This document shows positions 25,041-36,357 of a DNA stretch of 64,000 bases, in pieces. The notes beneath the pieces were generated by a model. The model was not told where the DNA came from. It did not search any database and saw nothing but the letters and a program-made list of their open reading frames with translations. The position numbers and the translations under genes were made by a program. Source of the DNA: Macrotrachela quadricornifera (Eukaryota; Rotifera; Eurotatoria; Philodinida; Philodinidae). Each line of letters starts with the position of its first letter. Position 1 is the stretch's first letter. Location: positions 99,952 to 163,951 of the forward strand of contig JAJEKB010020704.1 in the NCBI GenBank assembly GCA_022393335.1. Direction: 5' to 3'.

Positions 25041-27497
25041 ATGACTTCAGCAGAAACAGATACCATCATCGTTGAACCACGAAAGATTGCTCTTGTGATT
25101 GGAAATAATAAGTATAACATATCTCCACTATTTAACTGTGTTTATGATGCAACTGACTTGAGCGATGAAATCGAAAAAATAGGATTTAATGTGACAACAA
25201 AAACAGATCTTAATTATGAAGATATGGCTAAAGCAATAGAAGATTTTATCAATTCTATTGAAAGAAGTGACATTGTCCTCTTCTTCTTTGCTGGTCATGG
25301 TACACAATGGAAAGATCAGAATTATTTGATCCCATGCGATGAAGATCGAATACCAAGTGCCGACGATTTGAAACATCGAGCCACAAATATACAACAAGTT
25401 CTTCAACTAATGTCTGCGAAAAATCCGTTTGTCATTATCTATCTCCTCGATTGTTGTCGAATATATTGGTTACCGAGTATGGTTAGAAGCAGATCTATGA
25501 TTGATTCACCAAGAGGAATGGCTCCAATGTTTGCTCTACCTGATTCATTAATTACTTTTGCTTGTGCTCCTGGTAAAACGGCTGCAGATACATCATCAAA
25601 TGGACGTAATGGAGTTTTTGCCTATCATCTCTTGAAACACATTACCAAGCCAGGTGAAGATATTACCATGTTGATGAGAGATGTCACTAATGGTGTGACC
25701 ATTGAAACAAACGAAGAACAAACACCTTATGTTATAAGTGCATTGCGCAAAAGAGATATACATCTGGTGCCATCAAAAGCGCAAGAACCACTTTCAAGTG
25801 TAACATCATCAGATATCGATTCAATAGATAGTGAGTTACATTTTTGCTTGATTGCTATTTGTCTCGATTTGTATCACCAATGAGTTCGACTTCAAGTTAC
25901 GTTCACTTTAGATGGAATTTTCTTAGTGACGATTTTTGAAGCAATATATAGAGACCAGGATTTTCCGAATGAGGGACTGTCTTGCAAGACTCTAGTAACA
26001 CGTCAAATATAAAGCTAAGTTTTGTTCATTTCTTGTTTCATGATACATCTCTCTTTCATATGATCAAAAGAAAGTATGAAAGTGACGTCCATATTTTCCA
26101 ATCAACTCGATTCATGTTTTCTAATATATAGCCAGTAATACTTTCCCATCAATTATAATTAGCTAATCTTTTTGAAGTTTATTGAGTTCCATCAGTAACT
26201 CTGTGAGGTGAATTGAGGAGTACCAAGGATAACTGTTCGAAACCTATGAGAAGATTTATCCTCAGTATCAACAGGCACCCATCAAAAGTTACCTTTGATA
26301 TTTCTCTCCCAATAGACTACGAAAAGTTGTTTTTGATGTTCTCCGGTATCCCTTCTTTTAGAGTTTACTAGAAAATGGATACTTTTTTTTAGAGAGTATG
26401 ACCATTACCTAGATAGTAATTAGACTAGTGCTAATGAGCCGAGAACTAATTGGTTCATCAGCTATTAACGATGTATAGTTTTGAAAGAGTCTATCGGTGG
26501 TAAATACTTAAAAATGAACTTCAGATTTGGAGTTTACATGTGATGATCTTTTTTTTTTGATCTTTTCATTTTAGTTCCATCTTCCACTGGCATCTGCATC
26601 AATAGTAAATGGAGTCAAAATGGTGTCACCATTGCGGGAGACAATGGTCATGGTAATGGATTGAATCAACTCTATAATCCTCGAGGTTTATTTGTAGATG
26701 AAAATCAAACCGTTTATATTGCTGATAGATGGAACAATCGTATTATGGCATGGAAATGTGATGCAACGAAGGGTGAAGTCGTAGCTGGTGGAAATGGAGC
26801 TGGAAATCGAAATGATCAGTTGCATTATCCAACAGATATAATTGTTGATAAAGAGACAGATAGTTTGATTATCTGCGATTATGGCAATCGACGTGTAATC
26901 CGTTGGTCTCGGCGTAATGACACAAACGGAGAAGTACTTATCTCAAATATCGACTGTTTTGGATTGAAAATGGACAACCAGAGATTTCTCTACATATCTG
27001 ATGATAGAAAAAATGAAGTGAGAAGATATCAACTGGGAGGAACTGAAGGAACAGTAGTGGCGGGTGGTAATGGAAAAGGTATTCGTGTCAATCAACTCAA
27101 TGCTCCTCTCTACGTGGTAATTGACCGATACGATTCACTGTTCGTATCTGACAGTGAAAATCATCGTGTAATGAAATGGATTAAAGATGCGAAGGAAGGC
27201 ATTTTTGTCGCTGGTGGTCAAGGTCAGGGAAATGCTTTAACACAATTGTCTTGTCCTCAGGGAGTGGCTGTAGATCCGTTGGGGAGAGTCTATGTGGTAG
27301 ACTCGAAAAATCATCGTGTAGTGCGTTGGGAGAATGGAGCTACAGAGGGAAATGTCATTCTTGGTGGAAATGGTCAAGGACAAGAAGCAAACCAACTAAA
27401 TCGTCCGATAAGTTTGTCATTCGATCAATATGGTAATCTTTATGTCGTTGACGCAGGCAATCATCGTGTTCAACGATTTGATATTCAAACAAATTGA
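25041..27497 (+). CDS. caspase-like (peptidase C14) domain fused to an NHL beta-propeller
   Basis: Two exons, 25041-25830 and 26575-27497, join in frame (phase 1; GTGAGT donor, TTTTAG acceptor) into a 570-residue protein. Residues about 12-245 form a caspase/metacaspase-like domain: RKIALVIGNNKY, the catalytic His86 in FFFAGHG, and Cys139 in LDCCR. A Ser-rich linker (about 248-268) leads into NHL repeats filling the rest. At least five blades are recognisable from recurrent NQL..P.G..VD......VAD..N.R...W and A/GGNGQG motifs. Peptidase C14 enzymes cut proteins after Asp or basic residues in cell death or immune signalling; NHL propellers bind protein or RNA. The propeller probably acts as sensor or targeting part (inference). 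No signal peptide or membrane segment, so probably cytosolic. An AG after a polypyrimidine stretch 20 bases before the ATG could be a splice-leader acceptor. Both catalytic residues are kept. The 745-bp intron is unusually long for this window. Confidence 0.9.
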
Positions 27498-28272
27498 TGT
27501 TTGTTATCCTCGAAAATTAATTCCATTGAATAATTATTATTTTTGTATTAGACGATTCAATGATGAAAAGAATTTAGTTGCATTTGATCGAAAAATAAAA
27601 AGAAATGCGAGAAAGTTAATAAAAAATAATACTGTGTATCAAAACCGCCCGTTAATGTTCCTGTCCTACAGAACAATGTCGGGCCTAACGGTCTACGAAA
27701 ATTACTCGAATGAAAAATAATCGAACAAAAATTGCTCGATACGAAAATTGAGGGACTACTGGAATTTATTTTTTTAGGATTTATGTTTTACAGAAGATTT
27801 ATTGCGGCTTATTAGCTGTATCAATATTTCAGTGCACTCTCATCCTTGCCCTTGTCCATCGCTCTCGCCCTCACCCTCAGGAATTATGTGGGATTTATTT
27901 CAAAATGTGCGAGGATTTATTAAGAAATTCTAATAATTACAAAAAAATGAATCCTAGTAGCTGCTGACGAATAAAATAAACAACGAAAAAAGTAATTGAA
28001 AATATACGATCAATGGATAAACATTTGATTTGCAATCTCTCCAAATAATTCAGTCAACATAGATTGAAATATAAATCAAAAGTTGTATCGAAATCATTAG
28101 TATTGATAGAGAATATTGCAACTCATTACGGTTTTTTTTTGTCTGACTTTCGTAATGACAGGAATTAGGGCCTTCGTAACAAAAAAAAGTCAGGAGTATC
28201 GTGACCAAACAAATCAGACTTTTCACAGAAAAAACGTTCGTATAAATTTTTTTTTTGTGAGATGATTATAAT
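27498..28272. other. intergenic DNA
   Basis: No gene supported. About 28131-28196 holds an imperfect inverted pair (TTTTTTGTCTGACTTTCG and AAAAAAAAGTCAGGAG). Confidence 0.4.
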
Positions 28273-28513
28273 TAGTGGTGTAACCAGGATTTGCCGGGTG
28301 AGTGGGCGCTGCCCTACCGATTTTTAAAAATACTGTATAATATTTATATAGTGATACGGCATGTATTTTTCTCGCGTTACGAAAAGATTTTACCTTATTT
28401 ACCCTTAAAATTACGCTTTAAATGTTACTATTTTGTGAAACACGATCTGAAAGAGAGTGTTGAAGTGTTTAGGGGTAGAAATTAGGATCCACCCCTTCCC
28501 CCTCTCTCGCCCC

Positions 28514-28730
28514 GCAGGCCGCGACCGACGGGTTCGAGGACCTCTGTCACAGACCATGACCGACAAGCAAGATTAGCATCATAGACCGTGACCGTCAGAC
28601 TCGATAACCTTCGTCACAGACTGTGACTGATGGGCAAAATTGGCGTCACCATTACAGACAGCGGCCGACACTGTAGTAACTCCTATTATTATAGCATAGA
28701 CTGTAATCTATAAAGGACTACAGATTAACA
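28514..28730. repeat. degenerate tandem repeat, about 35-bp unit
   Basis: Five to six units share the core (C)AGAC(C/T)GTGACCGA(C/T), for example at about 28549, 28583, 28617 and 28654. The units are GC-richer than the surroundings and lie inside the outer TIR element. Confidence 0.6.
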
Positions 28731-28977
28731 TAGACACTTATTTGGGCAAACTCTAGATATCTGGTTTACAATGCACGCAGTTTCATCGTGTTTCACATTT
28801 TTAATCCCACAGGGATTGCGCTGAAAACTTTTTTATTAAATGAAGAAAATATCCAAATCCAAAGGTTACAAAGACTTTACTTTAACAAAATTCTACTATT
28901 TTTATGTAAATCAGCAAAATCATCGATGAATTTCTCGAACTCAATCAAAAAGTCGCGCTCCACTGCTAAAACACATA

Positions 28978-29558
28978 TAGGGTGTCCGGAAAGTCTTTAG
29001 TGTGGGGAAAATACGAATATCTTCAACATTCTTCAACCATATAAGCCGAATTTTTTCTGAGATTAGAGGACAGAGAGAAGTTTCTATTTCTGGAGAAAAA
29101 GTCCATTCATGGTCGTAAAACCACCAAACTTTTCCTCACTGCATAGGTAAAGTGTGCAGAAATGTTTGTTGCTCATAGCTATAGTCCGATATCGTAGAAT
29201 ATTGCTTTACTTTTTATCAAGCAGTACAGTTAATGTTCACATGCGCTTGTGTTAGCATCTTTTCTATATGCTTCAAAATAAAAATGTCATAATGACTAAA
29301 CTTCGTAAGTGATCCAGTTTTCAGCAAAAAACTACAACAACAGAGTTATTCTTGAATAATGAATAAATCCTCATTAAAGTAACTAGTAATATAGTGAGGA
29401 AACGTTCAATGGTATTATGACGATAGAAGGACTGTTCCTTTACAAATAGAAACCGCACTCTGTCCTCTATCCTCAGAAAAAAAAATACGGCTTATATGGG
29501 TGAAGAATGTTGAAGATATTCAAATTTTCCAAACTCTAAGGACTTTCCGAACACCCTA
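28978..29558. mobile_element. nested mariner-type MITE (TA target)
   Basis: The ends are GGGTGTCCGGAAAGTC and, inverted on the right, GGGTGTTCGGAAAGTC, each beside TA. Matching arms of about 100 bp follow (CTTCAACATTCTTCAACCAT, GAGGACAGAG). Ends of this type are common in mariner elements. It is non-coding and inserted into the outer element, hence younger. Confidence 0.85.
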
Positions 29559-29689
29559 TAGACTGCTCCAAAATAGATACTGTTGTAAAAATAAAAAGTT
29601 CGGTTTTCAAAAATTTCAGGAGAGTAGCCAAACAGGTCCGGTGAGTGGGCGGCGCCCACTCATGCCTTACCCTGGTTACGCCACTAGAG

Positions 29690-29838
29690 TCGTGTGATAT
29701 CTGAAGTGCAGCCACTATACAATCATTGACATTATATAATGGTATAGTTACTCCATATTTTTCTCCTTCGATAGATTTGATTAAATTGAATATAAATTCT
29801 TTTGTTTCTTGACTGAAATATTGCCCTTTCGGCATAAT
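29690..29838 (-). pseudogene. N-terminal fragment of a transposase-like protein
   Basis: On the minus strand an ATG at 29838 opens MPKGQYFSQETKEFIFNLIK followed by SIEGEKYG and VNDCIVAALQISHDS. The reading then runs into the outer TIR element at 29686. A basic start, a helical block and an 'ALQIS' helix resemble the N-terminal HTH of Tc1/IS630-like transposases abundant in rotifers (inference). The remainder is not found on the far side of the inserted element. Confidence 0.35.
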
Positions 29839-29847
29839 TATATTCAA

Positions 29848-31663
29848 TCTGAAGTGGAAAAATACAAATCACAGCATTATATCATTGTATATTATTGCGA
29901 TCCCGTACAGATGTATTGCTTCGTAGTTCTCTTTTTACTCTATATTACTTGTTCATTGTCTACTTGGATTTTTATAGATATAATAACGTTGATTTGAAAA
30001 AAGAACAATAGTAAATACCCACATATTAGGGCGGATGCACATCAATTACACGATAATTTACAGAAAACAAAATAATATTCAATTTGTCAACTCGATCAGT
30101 TGTGTCGCTTGCGCAACAGAATCATACTAAGTGTACTTAATTGAAAACGATACTTGAATTTTGTTTTGATGATATTCTAAGTAAAAAAAAGACTCTGAAG
30201 GTTCATAAATCATGTCATAAAATCAATGACTACTAAACATTACAGAAGAAAATATTTTTTATCCACTCAAATTTTGAAAAAAAACTGATTACTAGCCTTC
30301 AGTAAAATCTTTGTATTTTTGGAACCGAAACAGCTATTGAGCGCGGCCTTGTTTGGGTCGATAGAGGTGAAGATAGGCTATGTATCCACTATATTGTAAT
30401 TAAAAAAACTATGTTGTATTTATGTCAGATTTGATTTATTCTCAAAATTCATAGTGTATGTAGAAGGAAAAATGAGTGAAATTTTTTATCGACTTTTCTG
30501 AAAAGATAGATCAACAATGACTGTAGATAGTGTTAAAATATCAGCTCTCCATCTCTTATTCTTATGGAGTTATTCGAAAAATACCCACGGCCATTAATGT
30601 AAGAAATGCACTATAATTACAAATAAAAATTAATTGTATTGATATGTCTTTTTTTAGAACATGACAATTCTTCCATTAGCTTTTCTGCATGACATATTCT
30701 CTCTCTTGTTGTTTCTGATATTTTCTTTTTCCGTCGGTTTCATTATTTTCTCATTATATACTTTTTTCTGGTTACCGGTAGTATCGAATGGAAAATGAGT
30801 TGTTTACAAGCACGAAGGCGTCTAAAAAATCTTGAGATAAAGTCCTTTTCTCCTCGTAGTTCAGTATACCACCGATATTACTTTTTTTTCTCTTTAATAC
30901 CAATAGTAATGTAGTGAACATTTTTCTTTTTGTGAAACAAAAAAACATATATGGTCAACAGTTAGATTTGAGTTTCATACGACTGATTCTGGTGAGGAGT
31001 TTTACATTCCCAATGACGTGAAATATAACTAGTTGGAGAGAATTAAATTTGCCTCCAAACATTAATTATCGTTTTACTAGAGGAACTACATAGAAAGAAA
31101 ACACCATTATTTGTCGGAAGTAATCTGCAACGATGAAATTTTTTACTCACAAAAGACAACGTTTTATGTAAAGATTATGCTTCTTCTATAATGTTGACAA
31201 TATATATCATAACAAAGTTTAATTTCAGCAAATAGTTGCTATACTATATGTTTCACTTATGCTTATATATATAGTTTTGTTTATTTTGAAAACATCATTA
31301 ATAAAGGATTATGGATATGGATGATTACCGGTTGTACAGCATCGGCCATAAAAGATTTAACTTTCAACTATTGAAATTAGTTAATGATAAAAACTAAATT
31401 GTTTTACTGTTGTGTAGAATAAATTTTTTCATGAGAAATGAATCGAAACTCAAAAGAGCAAAAATTTAATTACTGGCCTGATAAGTATTGCAATAGCATG
31501 CTTTAGGCCTTAATAACGGATGACTGGCACTAAAGAATATATGCATCAGTAAATTCAAAATAAACGTTGACTACTTTTTTTTTCATTTATTTTTCATCGT
31601 CGTCAATAACGAAGAGTATTTAATAGGATACGTGCCTCTCTATTCGGTAATTCTTTCTCAATC
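29848..31663. other. AT-rich intergenic DNA
   Basis: No gene or strong repeat seen. The last 50 bp are the 5' flank of the GPCR gene. Confidence 0.5.
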
Positions 31664-32611
31664 ATGGAACAACAGAGCAAGTTTATTCTGCTGGTTGTTT
31701 TTGAAATTCCAGCAATTGTTTTATCAATTATCATCTTTGTTTACTTTGCTAACAATCGTGCCCTTTGTTTACAACTCAAAAATCAAGGATGGATCGTCCT
31801 ACTGGCCAAGAATTTCTTGCAATTAATTTTTCATCTGCCTATGCCTATAAACTATTATCGTTTGAATTATATTTGGCCACGAACAAATACATATTGTACT
31901 TGGTGGACATGGTGTGAATATTCAATGAATATTACCGGATTAACTTTAATGGCATGGATTTCTGTCGAACGACATTTATTCATTTTTCATGCACATACAT
32001 TATTTCAAGTACGATGGAAAAAATGGATGTTTCATTATATTCCGCTTGCTTTCTGTTTGATGTGGACACCACTATTTTATTTCATCTTGGTTGTAATCAG
32101 TCCATTTTGCACAAATGTATGGAATTTTAATAGAGTTCTTTGTGGTTTTCCATGTTATTATGATATAGGAGTCGTTTTAATGAAGTTTGATTTTACCTTC
32201 GATATCCTCTTTCCTGTTGTAACCATTGCCTTAGCGAATATCACGCTAGTTTTTCGAGTTATCTATCGACAGATGTCTCGACAACGACCAGTAGAGTGGC
32301 GTCGTAATCGTAAAATGGTGTTACAACTATGGATTGTCTCATCACTTTATATGGGATTATGGATCCCTTTGGCAATCACACTAATTGTTCAACAAGCTGG
32401 ACAACGGTCATTTATGTTCAATGAAACGGAAACAATGCAGTTCGGTGTGTATTTCGTTCCACTTCTGTTGCCAATGATATGTCTAAGTACACAACCTGAA
32501 TTATTACGAAAAATTAAAAATATTATTCAAAGGCAATCAATAAATAGAATTGGCGGCATAATTTATAATAGAAATACAGAGCAAATGCCAACTAATCCGA
32601 TTGCTAGTTGA
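31664..32611 (+). CDS. rhodopsin-like G-protein-coupled receptor, orphan
   Basis: Intronless 315-residue protein with seven hydrophobic segments. Helix 1 is at about residues 7-29, helix 2 about 43-62, helix 3 about 78-102. The helix-3 end carries ERH in place of DRY (ISVERHLFIFH), followed by a helix-4 Trp. A Cys-rich second extracellular loop has Cys around 148-165. A basic third loop (RQMSRQRPVEWRRNRK) precedes helix 6. Helix 7 has a Pro (LLLPMICLS) rather than a full NPxxY. A ligand cannot be predicted. Such divergent single-exon receptors are expanded in rotifers (background knowledge), and they are plasma-membrane chemosensory or peptide receptors by inference. The ATG at 31664 is the only one before helix 1. 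A basic cytoplasmic tail of about 35 residues ends the protein. Confidence 0.85.
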   Translation: MEQQSKFILLVVFEIPAIVLSIIIFVYFANNRALCLQLKNQGWIVLLAKNFLQLIFHLPMPINYYRLNYIWPRTNTYCTWWTWCEYSMNITGLTLMAWISVERHLFIFHAHTLFQVRWKKWMFHYIPLAFCLMWTPLFYFILVVISPFCTNVWNFNRVLCGFPCYYDIGVVLMKFDFTFDILFPVVTIALANITLVFRVIYRQMSRQRPVEWRRNRKMVLQLWIVSSLYMGLWIPLAITLIVQQAGQRSFMFNETETMQFGVYFVPLLLPMICLSTQPELLRKIKNIIQRQSINRIGGIIYNRNTEQMPTNPIAS

Positions 32612-32652
32612 CGTTTCCTCTCTCAAAACTTCATATTTGTATAATTCTGTTC

Positions 32653-32812
32653 ATGGACGGGCCAGGGGGGGTGCGAGGGGGGGTAATTGCCCCCCCCACG
32701 TAAAAAAAATTTTTGGCTAGGACTCTAAGAAAAACGTTATGAAAACAAGCGTTTTTCAGCGAAAAAGTGCTTATTGCCCCCCCCCTGAAATTATGGTCCG
32801 GCCCGCCAATGA
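32653..32812. mobile_element. short G-tract MITE
   Basis: About 160 bp bounded by GGACGGGCCAGGGGGGG on the left and CCCCTGAAATTATGGTCCGG CCCGCC on the right, which are inverted relatives (CGGGCC core). Long G and C runs lie next to both ends, and the interior is A/T-rich. No coding capacity. Confidence 0.6.
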
Positions 32813-35024
32813 TTCTGTTGTATGCTATACGTGAAAATTACCACAAATACCTGAACATTATTTACTCTCCATATTTTTGCACCTATTTATTCATTGTATA
32901 AGCATAGCTTGAAATAAATTATCAAACGGTTATTCTAATAGATATAATAACAGATTTCTTGTTGATGATCATACTTGTTTGTACTGTAATCTTGATAAAT
33001 AAGTTGCACTGCACATTCCATGCCGTATTCTTCGAATTAGAATGTCAATCTTTTTTTAGCGCTTCTTCAAACCTTTCTATATGAACACCTTGTTTCTAAA
33101 TGCTTCTCCTCAATTGAATAAAAAGTTTAGACACTAAAATGGTACTAGAAAATCTATTGTTTATTAGTGTTTTAAAACAGATTCAGTTAAGAACTTCTAT
33201 ATTTTTGATATATGAAATTTCATATTATCACTTTCTATACTCATCCTTAATATGCACATCATTTCTTGTTTACTCTTATTCTGATTAAATCACTTTTTAC
33301 GTTCCAATTTTATCTTCAATTATTTTTATTTAGATAATTAGAAATTCTTATCAATGATAAATCAACTTCATATATTTCTTATAATTCGAAAATGTAGTGA
33401 ACTTTCACCAAGACTTGAATTATAAGTCGATGAAAAGGATTAAAGGACGGAGGCGGATTAGCCTATAAATTGATCCTATTTCGAAATTACTTCAAAAATT
33501 ACTTTCACTTCAATATTTACACATCCCCGTAGAATATCAAAGTGTTCTGAATGCTTACATGCTAATGAAGGTGAGTCCAAGTAAACCATCATCGCGATTT
33601 CTGCCTTGCTTAACGATCTCATCAGATGGTTCCGACTTTTACGTATAGAGGTAATCTTCTAAATGATGCAATTGGGATAAACGCATTGATGAGTTAGTTG
33701 GAGTATTGCAAGATCGCGTTATTCTAGCATTTTACGAGTGTGAGTGAATCGATAATTTTTTTTTCGATTTTATAGATGATTTGTAGGTCACCCTCAAGAG
33801 TTTGGTGTATTGATTAGGATCGGTATTGATAGATTTTTTCTTTTTGCTTATAATTCTCAAGAACTCATTGGTTTAGTTTCAACTGATGGATCTTAGAGAC
33901 TTTGTTAGTTTTTTATAATGCTATCCGTCTGGCTGAATGTTCTTTTATTATCAGATTGATGGATGCGAGTGAGTTTCAATTGAACAAGAAATATTTTTTT
34001 TTTTATTCAAACGAAAACAGAAACAAATGGATAAAGAAAGAGGGTGTGAGGGAGTTACCACTAACTAGGTTTTGAGAGTTGCTCTTGTTTACATTTTGAA
34101 AGCAGTTTTTGTTGAGGTTTTCAGTGGAGCGAGGTTGGTTTTATATGCAAACAATCTTTGTGTTGTTGTGGTATAGTGAAGAACGTTGTATATTTTAAGA
34201 TGTGAACGATTTTAATGGTTGAAGTTGGTCTTTGTATATATTTTTCTAATTTTTAATTGTTGTCAAAAATATCCACATATTTATTTTCATGTTAGTTGTT
34301 TGTGGTTTAATTTTTTTTTGATAATCTCATGGCTATTTTCAAGCTGTTTTTTGTTCATATTTTGGTGATGGATGCTTTGTCTAGTTCTTTTTGTGAGCCA
34401 TTTCATATATTATGAAGTGGATAATGATGTGGATGGGAAGAACTTTTTTTTTACATCTAGAATAATGAGTATTATTGTTGATGGAATGAAAGTAGGAATA
34501 ACTGAAGCATTTTGTTAATATATGTGGAAGAAGTTTGAAAACTGTAATGTCCTAGAAACATTTTAATTAAGATATTTGTTAGCGTCGATCAATGGATGAT
34601 TGATTAGTTCTTCTCACTTGTTTCTGTTATTTAAAGACAAAGAAAAGGATTATTTTAGAGTATAATTATTCTACATAGTGAAAGCGGATCTTACTTTTAA
34701 CTGGTTTTGGTTTCAATACAGAAAAATGAGGTTTTCTTTTGTCTCACTTCATATGCAACATTACGACTATTTCGATGTCCAATAATTAGTAGAATATTTG
34801 ATGCAACAGTACCTTGAAAGACATCTCAATAAATATTATGGATATCATGTTTGAGTGGTTTAAATCGTTCTTCTTGTGTATAATGAAGAAAGAGACTGCC
34901 GTCAGATTTGTTTGATTCGGTATCATCTTGTTTTTTTTTCTATTCTAGCTATTCTTCGAGTTGTTTGTATTTTTTTGACTGATGATTGAGGAAATAATTT
35001 GTTTCTTAATGATAAATCAAAGAC
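32813..35024. other. AT-rich intergenic DNA
   Basis: No gene supported. 33596-33629 carries the CTCATCAGATGG motif. 33960-34900 is strikingly T/G-rich on the plus strand, without open frames. Confidence 0.5.
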
Positions 35025-35890
35025 TTACCTATTATACAATAGCATTAATCGAATGGTTCGATATTCTTTTTGAAAACTTTCTAATGTAGACGAATAACGT
35101 ATTGCTTGAACCAAAGTAGCTTGAATAACATTTGAAAAGACATGACGAGGATGATCAGAAATAAATGGTAAAACACATGGTTCTGCTACTGGTTTATGGT
35201 AAACTGATAATAAAAGACTTCCATGATTATTCGTAATGAGAAGATCAAGAAATGAAACACTATGACCAATAGTTTCTTCTAATTTAATATTGGGATGAAA
35301 ACGATTTGCTTCCTTCAATATACGTTTGATTATTGCTTTGAATTCATTTAGAAAATAAAATTAATTGAAAACTTACCGGACATAAATCTCATTAGGTCCT
35401 AATTTATTACAAATAATTTGATTTTCCCACTTCCACATAACTATATTCGTTAATGTTACAGTAAATGGTGAACCCATTGGTCCACCAACAACCTGTTTAT
35501 AATATTTATTTTCATAAAAGAAAACTTCTTCTTTCAAAACAATTTCGGCTAATTGTAGAATAACTTTTAATTGGAATATCTTGTAAATCTTTTTTCTAAA
35601 TTATATTGCTTAAGAAATTCTTGAAGAATTTCTAACGATTCATCTTGTGTAAACATTGTATAGAGATTATTAATATCAGTGGTACAAAATAGAGTATCTG
35701 ATGTAAGATAATCATCACAAACATATTGTTCTAATAGACGAAGAAAATGACTACCATCAATGATCGCTTTCGGTTCAGCATATTTCTCAAATAATGGTCG
35801 ACTTAAATCGTCTAAAAAATGAGAAATACCTGTTGTTCCAGCATGTATTGTATTCATAATTGCTTGTAGAGTGATCGGATCCTAAAATTG
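35025..35890 (-). pseudogene. Penelope-like reverse transcriptase fragment lacking the YxDD box
   Basis: Read on the minus strand, an exon after an acceptor at about 35883 gives DPITLQAIMNTIHAG…, FCTTDINNLYTMF (motif A, catalytic Asp) and EILQEFLKQY. A frame change near 35570 leads to AEIVLKEEVFFYENKYYKQV and VGGPMGSPFTVTLTNIVMWK (motif B). After LGPNEIYVR there is a GTAAGT donor and a 41-base gap. Reading resumes at AIIKRILKEANRFHPNIKLE and SVSFLDLLI, the RT C-terminal part, ending at 35025. The YxDD motif that should follow motif B is absent, so the polymerase would be inactive. Penelope-like elements copy RNA at targets or telomeres; endonuclease and N-terminal parts are not found. A mariner sits 40-50 bp upstream of the first exon. 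Confidence 0.8.
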
Positions 35891-36357
35891 TAATAAAAGA
35901 AAAAGAAATCATGAGAAAAATTCAATAATACTTAGGGCAGTCCAAAAGTAGTGTCGGAGTCCTCTTTTCTCCCTTATAAATAGGCTTGGAAAAAAAGTTT
36001 TTTTATCAGTCGATAGAGCGGAAAAAACTGCATCTTTCTATGCTAATTAATCTATATCCAATTAGGATTATGTTAATGAAACTTCATCAAAAACTCTCTT
36101 TCAGTGAAGTCCAGCTGGTAGCAACAGTGTAGAAAACCAAAGAAATGTGATTTTTTTCTTCGTTTTTCCCTCACCCTCTCTTTTTCTTTCTTTCAATGTT
36201 GCTTTCCTTTCTCTTCTCGTCTCTGACTGACGATATGTACGAACACATAAATGTGTCCGCCGGACTGATATTGTGTACATGTGCTTCTTATTTGTTTACA
36301 TTCGAGAAATTCACATAAGTAAACACAGATCTTATTCACTCCAATTTTCTCTCCTGA

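Larger units (their letters stand above)
28273..29686. mobile_element. TIR element (outer), interrupted by a nested MITE
   Basis: Inverted ends: TAGTGGTGTAACCAGG at 28273 and, read inward from 29686, TAGTGGCGTAACCAGG, followed on both sides by GTGAGTGGGCG-type sequence. The body holds a degenerate tandem repeat (28514-28730) and a nested element (28978-29558). No transposase frame is seen and no clear target duplication is visible. It lies directly against the coding-like fragment at 29690, which it may have broken. Confidence 0.8.

Noticed and set aside
28514..28730. Tandem repeats considered as a CRISPR array
   Set aside because: Units are degenerate, spacers are not unique or of equal size, and the DNA is eukaryotic.
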